Assembly (NCBI RefSeq): GCF_965662675.1
Contig: NZ_CBFIIK010000020.1
Coordinates: 1 to 28,337, forward strand
DNA from: Roseicyclus sp965662675
GTDB taxonomy: Bacteria; Pseudomonadota; Alphaproteobacteria; Rhodobacterales; Rhodobacteraceae
DNA: 28,337 bases
Direction: 5' to 3'
The position numbers and the translations under genes are program-made. The notes under the pieces were generated by a model. That model searched no databases, was not told the DNA's origin, and saw only the letters and a list, made by a program, of their open reading frames with translations. Within the stretch, counting starts at the first letter, position 1. Each line of letters begins with the position of its first letter. Below, one piece after another: positions 13,850-21,567 of the stretch.

Positions 13850-15274
13850 ATGTCCCAACACCCCCCTTTCCGCCCTTTTGAGACGCTGATCGACGCGGGC
13901 GCCGCACTTGCGATCTTGCGTGCCGCGACGGATGGGGCCGAGGATGGCGAGTTGTTCCTCGAGCGCCGTCGATCCGAGGTTCTGGTCTTCGACGATGGGC
14001 GCGTGCGCACCGCCAGCTATGATGCCGCCGAGGGCTTTGGCCTGCGCGCCGTCAAGGGCGAGGTCGCCGGATATGCCCATTCAACCGAGATTTCCGAAGC
14101 ATCCTTGCGCCGCGCGGCCGAGACCACGCGCCTTGCCGTCGGCGCGGGCGGCGGTGTTTTGGCCGATGCGCCCATCGGCACCAACCGGCGGCTTTATACC
14201 GATGCCGATCCGATGGCGGGGGCGGAGTTCGGCGTGAAACTTTCCATGCTGGCCGAGATCGACGCCTATGCGCGCGCGCTCGATCCCCGTGTCGTGCAGG
14301 TTTCGGCCTCGCTTGCCGCAAGCCATCAAGAGGTTGCAATCCTGCGCCCCGAAGGCACGCAGACGCGCGATGTGCGACCGATGGTCCGCCTCAATGTTTC
14401 GATCATCGTCGAGGAAAACGGCCGCCGCGAATCCGGCAGTGCCGGGGGCGGGGGACGAATCGGCCTCGCCGGTCTGATGGAGCGCGACCATTGGGAAAGC
14501 CTCGCGCGTGAAGCGCTGCGCATCGCGGTGGTCAATCTGGGCGCCGTACCAGCACCCGCAGGCGTGATGGATGTGGTGCTTGGCCCCGGCTGGCCCGGGA
14601 TCTTGCTGCACGAGGCGGTGGGCCACGGGCTTGAGGGGGATTTCAACCGCAAGAACCAATCGGCCTTCGCGGGGCTGAGGGGCCAACGCGTAGCCGCCGC
14701 CGGCGTGACGGTGCTTGACGATGGCACGATCCCCGACCGGCGCGGCTCGATCTCGGTCGATGACGAAGGCACGCCGAGCGCAAAAAACGTGCTGATCGAG
14801 GACGGGGTCTTGGTGGGCTACATGCAAGATCGCCAATCCGCCCGCCTGATGGGCGTGGCCCCCACCGGCAACGGGCGGCGCGAAAGCTATGCCCATGCGC
14901 CGATGGCGCGGATGACCAACACCTACATGCTGGGCGGCGATGCCGACCCCGCGGGCATTCTGGCCGAGCTGAAGGACGGGATCTATGCCGTGGGCTTCGG
15001 CGGCGGTCAGGTCGACATCACCAACGGCAAATTCGTCTTCAGCTGCACCGAGGCTTATCGGGTGAAGAACGGCGTCATCGGCGCCCCGGTCAAGGGCGCG
15101 ACGCTGATCGGGGATGGGGCGACCGCATTGCAGCAGATCCGGGCGATCGGAAACGACATGGCGCTGGACCCCGGCATGGGCAATTGCGGCAAGGCGGGCC
15201 AATGGGTGCCGGTGGGCGTGGGCCAGCCGACGCTGATGATCGGCGGGCTGACCGTGGGTGGCTCTGCCGCCTGA
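13850..15274 (+). CDS. tldD: metalloprotease TldD
   Basis: This 474-residue TldD subunit belongs to the TldD/TldE(PmbA) zinc protease, which trims unfolded peptides and matures some modified peptides. The zinc motif HEAVGHGLEGD (His254, Glu255, His259) is intact. Family landmarks FGLRAVKGEVAGYAHS, GSISVDDEGTP, SYAHAPMARMTNTYM and ITNGKFVFSCTEAYRVKNG are present in order. GGAGG four bases before the ATG supports the start. It lies divergent from ctaC, an arrangement I associate with Rhodobacteraceae. The partner TldE is not in this window, as is usual because the two are commonly unlinked. Confidence 0.97.
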   Translation: MSQHPPFRPFETLIDAGAALAILRAATDGAEDGELFLERRRSEVLVFDDGRVRTASYDAAEGFGLRAVKGEVAGYAHSTEISEASLRRAAETTRLAVGAGGGVLADAPIGTNRRLYTDADPMAGAEFGVKLSMLAEIDAYARALDPRVVQVSASLAASHQEVAILRPEGTQTRDVRPMVRLNVSIIVEENGRRESGSAGGGGRIGLAGLMERDHWESLAREALRIAVVNLGAVPAPAGVMDVVLGPGWPGILLHEAVGHGLEGDFNRKNQSAFAGLRGQRVAAAGVTVLDDGTIPDRRGSISVDDEGTPSAKNVLIEDGVLVGYMQDRQSARLMGVAPTGNGRRESYAHAPMARMTNTYMLGGDADPAGILAELKDGIYAVGFGGGQVDITNGKFVFSCTEAYRVKNGVIGAPVKGATLIGDGATALQQIRAIGNDMALDPGMGNCGKAGQWVPVGVGQPTLMIGGLTVGGSAA

Positions 15275-15308
15275 GGGCGCGGCGCTCATCTGGGGCGGTT
15301 AAGGGTCG

Positions 15309-15324
15309 GTAACGGGGCGTTAAC
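15309..15324 (+). promoter_or_regulatory. CtrA-type binding site upstream of dprA
   Basis: GTAA CGGGGCG TTAAC matches the CtrA consensus TTAA-N7-TTAAC with a single mismatch in the first half. An extra TTAA half-site lies at 15299-15302. The site ends 24 bases before the dprA ATG. CtrA-dependent expression of competence genes including dprA is known in Rhodobacter capsulatus, where it is linked to gene transfer agent uptake, so the context fits. Confidence 0.6.
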
Positions 15325-15348
15325 CATTCCGCGGCTAGGCTCTCGCCC

Positions 15349-16512
15349 ATGCCATACGAGACCGCCTTCGGGTTCGACGACCCTGCCCCCATCTTCGTGC
15401 CGCCCCCCGCCGCCGATGCGGCGGACCGGATCGCGCGGCTGCGCCTGATCCGCTCGCGCCGGGTGGGGCCTGCCACATATCTGCGGCTGATGAATACCCA
15501 TGGCAGCGCACAAGACGCCCTGCATGCGCTGCCCGACATCGCCCGCGCGGCGGGCGTGGACGGCTACACCCCCTGCCCCGAACCCGTGGCGCTGGCCGAG
15601 CTTAAGGCCGCGAAACGGGCAGGCGCGCGGATGCTTTGCCTTGGCGATGCCGATTACCCCGCCGCGCTGGCCGATGTGGCCGATGCGCCGCCCATCCTTT
15701 GGGCCAAGGGCCGCATTGACCTGATGGTCCGCCCGGTGGTGGCGATGGTCGGCACGCGCAATGCCTCGGCGCTTGGGGCGCGAATGGCGCGGCGGCTGGC
15801 GGCCGATCTGGGAGCTGCGGGCTTTGTCATCGTCTCGGGGCTGGCGCGCGGGATCGACGCGTTGGCCCATCACGCCAGCCTTGAGACCGGCACCATCGCC
15901 GTGCTGGCGGGCGGGTTGGATTGCATCTACCCCGCCGAGAACACCGATCTTGCCGCGCAGATCACCCAAAACGGCTTGATGCTTGCCGAAATGCCCTTTG
16001 GCCTACACCCGCAAGCGCGCCATTTTCCGCGCCGCAACCGGATCGTGTCGGGGCTGTCGCGCGCCGTGATCGTGGTCGAGGCCGCGACGCGGTCAGGCTC
16101 GCTCATCACCGCGCGCATCGCGCTCGATCAAGGGCGCGAGGTGATGGCGGTGCCGGGCCACCCGATGGATGCACGCGCAGGCGGCAGCAATCTCTTGATC
16201 CGCGACGGTGCCACGCTGGTGCGCAGCGCCGAGGATGTGATCGCCGCATTGGGCCAAGACCCCACACCGACACGCCAATCACGCGACAGACCGCCAAGCG
16301 GCATGCAAGCGCCACCACCCGCTGCCGCGCCCCACCCCGATGGCGGGCTGGAGGGGGCGATCCTTGCCTTGATGGGTGGCGCGCCGGTGGCCGAGGATCA
16401 GCTGATCCGCGATCTGAACCAACCGCCCCGCGCCGTCGCGCAGGCTTTGGCGATCCTTGAATTGGCCGGGCGCATCCAGCGCGGGGGCGGCGGGCTTTTG
16501 ACCCGGCTCTGA
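15349..16512 (+). CDS. dprA: DNA-processing protein DprA
   Basis: This 387-residue protein loads RecA onto incoming single-stranded DNA during natural transformation or gene transfer agent uptake. The Rossmann-like DprA domain occupies about residues 100-300. It shows MVGTRNAS (about 133-140), SGLARGIDALAHH, TIAVLAGGLDCIYPAEN, FPRRNRIVSGLSRAVIVVEA, SGSLITARIALDQGREVMAVPG and GGSNLLIRDGA. A proline-rich linker (about 305-330) leads to a C-terminal winged-helix domain (PVAEDQLIRDLNQPPRAVAQALAILELAGRI). The N-terminal region has a helix-hairpin/SAM-like segment (RSRRVGPATYLRL). The gene lies 74 bases after tldD, with a CtrA-type site between. The ATG at 15349 has only a weak AGG upstream. Confidence 0.96.
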   Translation: MPYETAFGFDDPAPIFVPPPAADAADRIARLRLIRSRRVGPATYLRLMNTHGSAQDALHALPDIARAAGVDGYTPCPEPVALAELKAAKRAGARMLCLGDADYPAALADVADAPPILWAKGRIDLMVRPVVAMVGTRNASALGARMARRLAADLGAAGFVIVSGLARGIDALAHHASLETGTIAVLAGGLDCIYPAENTDLAAQITQNGLMLAEMPFGLHPQARHFPRRNRIVSGLSRAVIVVEAATRSGSLITARIALDQGREVMAVPGHPMDARAGGSNLLIRDGATLVRSAEDVIAALGQDPTPTRQSRDRPPSGMQAPPPAAAPHPDGGLEGAILALMGGAPVAEDQLIRDLNQPPRAVAQALAILELAGRIQRGGGGLLTRL

Positions 16513-16550
16513 CCGCCCGACGGCGTCAGGGCCACGGGACGCCAAAAAAA

Positions 16551-16569
16551 CTCTCATTGAAAATGAGGG
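16551..16569 (+). terminator. hairpin between dprA and topA, possible terminator
   Basis: CTCATT (16553-16558) and AATGAG (16562-16567) form a perfect 6-bp stem with a GAA loop, extendable by a T-G and a C-G pair. It follows a run of seven A and is followed by GGGGCTTTTC. The short T-tract comes late, so termination is only possible; it might also be a protein-binding palindrome upstream of topA. Confidence 0.4.
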
Positions 16570-16592
16570 GCTTTTCACCGCCCCCTGACGCA

Positions 16593-16621
16593 TTGACAAG
16601 GCGGCCACAACGCCCACATGG
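16593..16621 (+). promoter_or_regulatory. candidate topA promoter
   Basis: TTGACA (16593-16598) is a consensus -35 hexamer. At 17 bp spacing the -10 position (16616-16621) is weak (ACATGG), as is common for GC-rich alphaproteobacterial promoters. It lies 54 bases before the topA start. Confidence 0.35.
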
Positions 16622-16674
16622 TCCGCCGCCACAAGGCCATTTCTCGTTTATCGGCCGAAACAGGAATTCAGTGC

Positions 16675-19404
16675 ATGCCCGTCGTCGTCGTCGAATCGCC
16701 CGCCAAGGCCAAGACCATCAACAGCTATCTTGGCAGCGATTACACCGTGTTGGCCTCTTACGGGCATGTGCGCGACCTGCCCTCCAAGGATGGATCGGTC
16801 GATCCCGAACAGGGCTTCGCGATGGAATGGGAGATCGCCACCGACTCGCGTAAGCATGTCAAAGCCATCGCCGATGCGCTGAAAGACGACCCCGTCCTGA
16901 TCCTCGCCACCGACCCCGACCGCGAGGGCGAGGCGATCAGCTGGCACCTGCAAGAGGCGTTGACCAGCCGCAAGGCGATCAAACCCGGCACACCCGTCAG
17001 CCGCGTGGTCTTCAACGCGATCACCAAATCCGCCGTGACCGAGGCGATGAAAAACCCCCGCCAAGTCGACATGGAATTGGTCGAGGCCTATCTGGCCCGC
17101 CGCGCGCTCGATTACCTCGTGGGGTTCAACCTCAGCCCGGTTCTGTGGCGCAAGCTGCCCGGTGCGAAATCGGCGGGGCGTGTGCAATCGGTGGCACTGC
17201 GGATCATCACCGACCGCGAGATGGAGATCGAGGCCTTTCGCGGCCGCGAATACTGGTCGGTGCGCGGCGTTTTCGAGACACCCCGCGGCCAGCAATTCGA
17301 AGCGCGCCTGACCCATCTGCGTGGTCGCAAGCTCGACAAGCACGACCTTGCCACCGCCGCCGAGGCCGGCCTTGCGGTGCAAGCGGTCTCGTCGCGCGCG
17401 CTTGCCATCTCCGATGTCGAGGCCAAACCCGCCAATCGCAACCCCGCGCCGCCCTTCATGACCTCGACCCTCCAGCAAGAGGCAAGCCGCAAATATGGGA
17501 TGGGCGCACGCCAGACCATGAGCGCCGCCCAGCGCCTCTACGAGGCGGGCCATATCACCTATATGCGGACCGATGGCATCGACATGGCGCCCGAGGCGGT
17601 CCATGCCGCCCGCGACGCGATCAAGGCACGTTACGGTGCCGAATATGTCCCCGCCGATCCGCGCATGTACAAAAACAAGGCCAAGAATGCGCAAGAGGCG
17701 CATGAATGCATCCGCCCCACCGATATGGACAAGGCACCGGGCGATTTGCGCCTGTCCGAGGATGACCAGCGCAAGCTTTACGAATTGATCTGGAAGCGGA
17801 CAATCGCCAGCCAGATGGAGGCCGCGCGGCTGGAACGCACCACCGTCACCATCGCCAGCGCCGACGCACAAGTCGAATTGCGCGCGACCGGCCAAGTCAT
17901 GTTGTTCGACGGTTTCCTCAAGGTCTACGAGGAAGGCCGCGACGATGCCGAGGATGAAGACAGCCGCCGCCTGCCGCAAATGGCGCGCGGCGAGGCACTC
18001 AAACCCGCCGCGCGTGCGCTTGCGGATGATTGGGGCAAGCTGACCGGCAAATCCGCCCCGGCGACCGGCATGGCCGAAGATGCGGGCGCCCTTTTGTCCG
18101 GCGATGGTGCGGTTCTGGGCCAGCAGCATTTCACCCAGCCCCCGCCGCGCTACACCGAGGCGACCTTGGTCAAGCGGATGGAAGAATTGGGGATCGGTCG
18201 ACCCTCGACCTATGCCTCGATCCTCGACACGATCGTGGCGCGCGGCTATGTGCGCAAAGAGAAAAACCGCCTGATCCCCGAGGATAAGGGGCGGCTGGTG
18301 ACGGCCTTCTTGGTGAATTATTTCGGCAAATACGTCGAGTTCGACTTTACCGCTGATCTGGAAAACCAGCTTGACGAGGTGAGCGCGGGCGCACGCGCTT
18401 ATAAAAGCGTGCTCGATGCATTTTGGCGCGATTTCTCTGCCTCGCTGGCCGAGACCGCCGAATTGCGCATCACCGATGTGCTGGAAAAGATCAACGAGGT
18501 GCTGGAGCCGCACCTGTTCCCGCCCAAGCCCGACGGATCGGACCCGCGCGGCTGCCCGTCTTGCGGTGCGGGGCGGCTTTCCATGCGCACCGCGCGCTCG
18601 GGCGGGGCCTTCATCGGCTGTTCGAATTATCCCGAATGCCGCTATACCCGCCCCTTCGGCCCGCCGAACCCGGAAGGCGAAGATGGCACATCGCTTGGTG
18701 GCGATGGCAAGATGCTGGGCGTGGATCCCGACACCTCATTGCCCGTCACGCTGCGGGACGGGCGCTTTGGCCCTTATGTGCAGTTGGGCGAGGCCACGAG
18801 CGAAGAGCCCAAGCCCAAGCGCGCCTCGCTCCCCAAAGGTTGGGGCGTGGATGAGATGGATTTGCCACGCGCGCTGCAACTGTTGAACCTGCCCCGGCTG
18901 GTCGGCCCCCACCCCGCGGATGGCGCCCCGGTCGAAGCCGCGATCGGCCGTTATGGCCCCTATGTCAGCTACAAATCCGCCGAAGCCGCAAAACCGATAT
19001 ACGCCAACCTGCCCGAAGTGGACGAAGTCTGGACCATCGGCATGAACCGCGCGGTCGAGCTTTTGGCCGCCAAAGCCGCCGGTCGCAGCGGACGGGGTGC
19101 GGCCGCCGCGGCACCGCTCAACGAATTGGGCGAGCATCCCGAACATGGCGGCCCGATCCAGGTCATGGCTGGGCGCTACGGGCCTTACGTCAAATGGGAC
19201 AAGATCAACGCCACCTTGCCCAAGGATGTCGCCCCCGAGGCGCTGAGCCTTGAGGCGGCGGTCGCCTTGATCGCCGAAAAGGCGGCCAAGGGCGGCAAGG
19301 GGTCGAAAGCGGTCAAGGCCAAGACAGCCAAGGCCAAAACAACGGCCAAGCCAAAGAAAGCCGCCGCAAAGCCCAAGGCCAAGACAGCGACCAAAAAGGA
19401 CTGA
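16675..19404 (+). CDS. topA: DNA topoisomerase I
   Basis: This is a type IA topoisomerase of 909 residues that relaxes negative supercoils. The N-terminal TOPRIM domain begins at residue 2 (VVVVESPAKAKTI) and carries the acidic ATDPDREGEAISWHL motif. The active-site tyrosine is Tyr296 in ITYMRTDG. One C4 zinc ribbon is visible near residue 625 (GCPSCGAG, then GCSNYPECRYTRP). It is followed by three topoisomerase C-terminal repeats marked by DGRFGPYVQLG, IGRYGPYVSYK and AGRYGPYVKWD. The last 40 or so residues are a Lys/Ala-rich tail likely to bind DNA. The start is set by AGGA nine bases before the ATG at 16675 and by the family N-terminus; an in-frame ATG at 16618 would add 19 residues. Confidence 0.98.
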   Translation: MPVVVVESPAKAKTINSYLGSDYTVLASYGHVRDLPSKDGSVDPEQGFAMEWEIATDSRKHVKAIADALKDDPVLILATDPDREGEAISWHLQEALTSRKAIKPGTPVSRVVFNAITKSAVTEAMKNPRQVDMELVEAYLARRALDYLVGFNLSPVLWRKLPGAKSAGRVQSVALRIITDREMEIEAFRGREYWSVRGVFETPRGQQFEARLTHLRGRKLDKHDLATAAEAGLAVQAVSSRALAISDVEAKPANRNPAPPFMTSTLQQEASRKYGMGARQTMSAAQRLYEAGHITYMRTDGIDMAPEAVHAARDAIKARYGAEYVPADPRMYKNKAKNAQEAHECIRPTDMDKAPGDLRLSEDDQRKLYELIWKRTIASQMEAARLERTTVTIASADAQVELRATGQVMLFDGFLKVYEEGRDDAEDEDSRRLPQMARGEALKPAARALADDWGKLTGKSAPATGMAEDAGALLSGDGAVLGQQHFTQPPPRYTEATLVKRMEELGIGRPSTYASILDTIVARGYVRKEKNRLIPEDKGRLVTAFLVNYFGKYVEFDFTADLENQLDEVSAGARAYKSVLDAFWRDFSASLAETAELRITDVLEKINEVLEPHLFPPKPDGSDPRGCPSCGAGRLSMRTARSGGAFIGCSNYPECRYTRPFGPPNPEGEDGTSLGGDGKMLGVDPDTSLPVTLRDGRFGPYVQLGEATSEEPKPKRASLPKGWGVDEMDLPRALQLLNLPRLVGPHPADGAPVEAAIGRYGPYVSYKSAEAAKPIYANLPEVDEVWTIGMNRAVELLAAKAAGRSGRGAAAAAPLNELGEHPEHGGPIQVMAGRYGPYVKWDKINATLPKDVAPEALSLEAAVALIAEKAAKGGKGSKAVKAKTAKAKTTAKPKKAAAKPKAKTATKKD

Positions 19405-19411
19405 TCGCATC

Positions 19412-19448
19412 GGGGGAGAGCGTAAAACCCGGATTTTCCGCCTCCCCC
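19412..19448 (+). terminator. long hairpin after topA
   Basis: GGGGGAG (19412-19418) pairs with CTCCCCC (19442-19448). The stem continues as GCG/CGC and AAAA/TTTT around a CCCGGA loop, with small mismatches, giving 14 paired bases starting 8 bases past the topA stop. No T-tract follows, so it is either a weak terminator or a 3'-end stabiliser between topA and the nitroreductase gene. Confidence 0.5.
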
Positions 19449-19478
19449 CCTCTTGATCCGCAGAGCCAACGCGATGAC

Positions 19479-20060
19479 ATGACGCCCATGAACAGCATCG
19501 ACGCCCTCACCTTTCTTTCCACCCGCCGATCGGTTCCCGTGCGCATGCTGGGCGCGCCGATCCCCGATGACGCGACCTTGCGCCAGCTTTTGACCGCGGC
19601 GGCCCGCGTGCCCGACCATGGCAAGCTGGTGCCGTTTCGCTTTCATATCCTGCGCAAGCCCGCGATCGACCGCATGGCGCGGCTGACGCGCGAGATCGGC
19701 ACGGCGCAGGGGCGCGATCCCGACAAACTGGTCAAACAAGCCGCGGCCTTCGATGATGCGCCGCTGAGCGTGGCCGTGATTTTCGCACCGCAGACAGACC
19801 GCCCCATCCCGCTGATCGAGCAAGAGCAGACCGCCGCACTTGCCTGTCTCAGCCTTGTCAACGCAGCGCAGGCCGCAGGTTTCGCCGGCCATTGGCTGAC
19901 CGGCTGGATGGCGCGCGACGCTGCATTTCTGGAGCAAGCCTTCGGTCTGTCCGCGCCGCAGGCGGTCACGGGTTTCGTGCATCTGGGCAGCCCCTTGCAA
20001 GAACCCCCCGCCCGCCCGCGCCCCGATCTCGACACCATCACATCCTGGGTCGAGCGATGA
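19479..20060 (+). CDS. nitroreductase family protein (YdjA-like)
   Basis: This 193-residue FMN-dependent reductase belongs to the short, YdjA-like subgroup of the nitroreductase fold. Features are the FMN phosphate-binding TRRSVPVRML near the N-terminus, AARVPDHGKLVPFRFHIL, QTAALACLSLVNAAQAAGFAGHWLTGW and a C-terminal VTGFVHLGSP strand. YdjA-type proteins reduce nitro compounds in vitro; the natural substrate is unknown. The start may be the ATG at 19479 or the one three codons on at 19488; no clear Shine-Dalgarno sequence decides. Its stop overlaps the EI24 gene start by four bases (ATGA), so the two are co-translated. Confidence 0.87.
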   Translation: MTPMNSIDALTFLSTRRSVPVRMLGAPIPDDATLRQLLTAAARVPDHGKLVPFRFHILRKPAIDRMARLTREIGTAQGRDPDKLVKQAAAFDDAPLSVAVIFAPQTDRPIPLIEQEQTAALACLSLVNAAQAAGFAGHWLTGWMARDAAFLEQAFGLSAPQAVTGFVHLGSPLQEPPARPRPDLDTITSWVER

Positions 20061-20788
20061 TCGCATCGGCCGTGGCCAGCGCCATCGCGCAGCTGGGCGA
20101 CCGTCGCTTTCTTGGGGTGTTGGCGATGGGCCTCGGGCTGACCATTGCCTTGCTGGTGGGGTTCTATCTTGGTTTCGTCGCGCTTTTGGGTTGGCTTTTG
20201 CCCGGCAGCTTCAGCCTGCCTTGGATCGGCGAGATTGACCTGACGGGCGCGGTGATCGGCTGGGTCGGCGCGCCGGTCTTTTTACTTTTATCCGCGCTCT
20301 TGATGATCCCCGTCGCCACGGCCTTCATGGGGATTTTCTTGGACAAGGTCGCCGATGCGGTCGAGGATCGCCATTACCCCGGCCTGCCGCCTGCCCGCCG
20401 GATCGGGCTGATCGAAGGTTTGGGTGATGCGGCGCGGTTTTTGGCGATTGTGCTTGCGGTAAACCTTGTGGCGTTGATCGCCTACCTGTTGTTCACCCCC
20501 ATCGCGCCGCTGTTGTTCTGGGCGGTCAACGGCTATCTCTTGGGGCGTGAATATGGCCAGCTGGTCGCGCTACGCCGCCACGACGCGGCGGGGGCCAAGG
20601 CCTTTCGCCGGGCCAACGGCGGGCGGCTGTTCATCGCGGGTGTGGTGATGGCTGTGCCGCTGACCATTCCGGTGATCAACCTGCTCGTGCCGATCTTGGG
20701 CGCGGCAAGCTTTACCCATCTCTATCACAAGATCAGCGCGACCCGCCCAAGCCAAAGCGACTATAAAGGTCGAAATCCGCAACCGTGA
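20057..20788 (+). CDS. EI24 domain (CysZ-like) membrane protein
   Basis: This 243-residue integral membrane protein has about four to six hydrophobic segments and the EI24/CysZ domain signature. Visible parts include FLDKVADAVEDRHYPGLPPAR, NGYLLGREYGQLVALRRHD and the terminal PVINLLVPILGAASFTHLYHK. CysZ of enterobacteria is a sulfate transporter; alphaproteobacterial EI24 proteins are more distant and their substrate is not established, so no symbol is given. The ATG at 20057 overlaps the nitroreductase stop (ATGA). The last 56 bases overlap the convergent DUF1467 gene; the affected tail (about 18 residues after HKI) is polar and probably dispensable. Confidence 0.87.
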   Translation: MIASAVASAIAQLGDRRFLGVLAMGLGLTIALLVGFYLGFVALLGWLLPGSFSLPWIGEIDLTGAVIGWVGAPVFLLLSALLMIPVATAFMGIFLDKVADAVEDRHYPGLPPARRIGLIEGLGDAARFLAIVLAVNLVALIAYLLFTPIAPLLFWAVNGYLLGREYGQLVALRRHDAAGAKAFRRANGGRLFIAGVVMAVPLTIPVINLLVPILGAASFTHLYHKISATRPSQSDYKGRNPQP

Positions 20789-21014
20789 CCGCACCCGACA
20801 AGATGACGCCCGCGATCACCGCCCAGATCGCCGCCGCCACGGCGGATGTGATCAAGAAGCGGCGCTTGATCTGCGCATCGACCGGGGCCGAGCCATGTGT
20901 GCCGGTGACACGTTCACCGGCATCCGATTGGCTCTTCACGCCCACCTGAAGCACGATGAACAGCGTCATGAACCAGATGATCGCATAAAGCACGAGGCCA
21001 GTGACGACGCCCAT
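20733..21014 (-). CDS. DUF1467 family membrane protein
   Basis: This 93-residue protein has two membrane segments (about residues 5-26 and 55-75) joined by a polar loop (QSDAGERVTGTHGSAPVDAQIKRRF). The length, topology and IIWFMTLFIVLQVGVKSQ start match the DUF1467 family of alphaproteobacteria, whose function is unknown. Its ATG overlaps the epimerase stop by one base (TGATG), so it is translationally coupled to it, an arrangement I believe is frequent in this group. Its 3' end overlaps the opposite-strand EI24 gene by 56 bases. Confidence 0.88.
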   Translation of the reverse strand: MGVVTGLVLYAIIWFMTLFIVLQVGVKSQSDAGERVTGTHGSAPVDAQIKRRFLITSAVAAAIWAVIAGVILSGAVTVADFDLYSRFGLGGSR

Positions 21015-21418
21015 CAGACTTGCTCCAATTCGACAAGGGTGCCGGTGAAATCCTTGGGATGCAGGAACAAGACGGGCTTGCCATGCGCGCCGATCTTGGG
21101 CTCACCCGTGCCAAGCACCCGCGCACCCGCCGCAAGCAGCCGATCGCGGGCGGCCAAGATATCATCGACCTCGTAACAGATGTGATGAATGCCGCCTGCG
21201 GGGTTCTTTTCCAAAAACCCCTTGATGGGCGAGGCATCACCCAAGGGATAAAGAAGTTCGATCTTGGTATTGGGCAAGGTGATAAAGATCACGGTCACGC
21301 CATGATCGGGCTCATCTTGCGGCGCGCCGACATCGGCGCCTAGCGTATCGCGATATTGCGCCGCCGCCGCGTCAAGATCGGGCACGGCGATGGCGACATG
21401 GTTCAGGCGTCCGATCAT
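21014..21418 (-). CDS. mce: methylmalonyl-CoA epimerase
   Basis: This 134-residue enzyme of the vicinal oxygen chelate superfamily interconverts (S)- and (R)-methylmalonyl-CoA. It thereby links propionyl-CoA carboxylation to methylmalonyl-CoA mutase in propionate and ethylmalonyl-CoA metabolism. The two beta-alpha-beta-beta-beta modules and metal-site regions are visible: NHVAIAVPDLDAA (His7), KIELLYPLG, AGGIHHICYEVDD and GTLVELEQ at the C-terminus. GGAGG six bases before the ATG at 21418 fixes the start; an upstream in-frame extension to 21475 lacks support. It is divergent from the response regulator gene and coupled to DUF1467. Confidence 0.95.
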   Translation of the reverse strand: MIGRLNHVAIAVPDLDAAAAQYRDTLGADVGAPQDEPDHGVTVIFITLPNTKIELLYPLGDASPIKGFLEKNPAGGIHHICYEVDDILAARDRLLAAGARVLGTGEPKIGAHGKPVLFLHPKDFTGTLVELEQV

Positions 21419-21496
21419 GGCGATCCTCCAAGCGTGGTCGCCCTTGATATGCCCCGCCGCGGCACGGGCCGCCAAGCGGTCTGACGCCGCAGGGTG

Positions 21497-21512
21497 TTAA
21501 GGCTTCATCAAC
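21497..21512 (+). promoter_or_regulatory. weak CtrA-like site upstream of the response regulator
   Basis: TTAA GGCTTCA TCAAC fits TTAA-N7-TTAAC with one mismatch and lies 55 bases before the response regulator ATG. The gap has no other recognisable -35/-10 pair. Support is weaker than for dprA because no known CtrA regulon member is involved. Confidence 0.35.
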
Positions 21513-21539
21513 CTTGTAGCGCTCTACTGGTCCAAGGTT
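21510..21539. repeat. inverted repeat in the mce/response-regulator gap
   Basis: AACCTTG (21510-21516) and CAAGGTT (21533-21539) form a perfect 7-bp inverted repeat with a 16-nt spacer, overlapping the end of the CtrA-like site. It may be an operator or the stem of a leader hairpin. Confidence 0.35.
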
Positions 21540-21567
21540 CGAGTCGGGTGTGTGTGGGGTAAGTCGC

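Noticed and set aside
16648..18513. Minus-strand open frame of over 600 codons inside topA
   Set aside because: It is antisense to conserved topoisomerase motifs and has no recognisable domain; a codon-bias shadow.
21530..21565. tRNA-like T-loop string (GGTTCGAGTC)
   Set aside because: The flanking bases do not form a T-stem, and there is no anticodon or acceptor arm within range, so it is not a tRNA gene.
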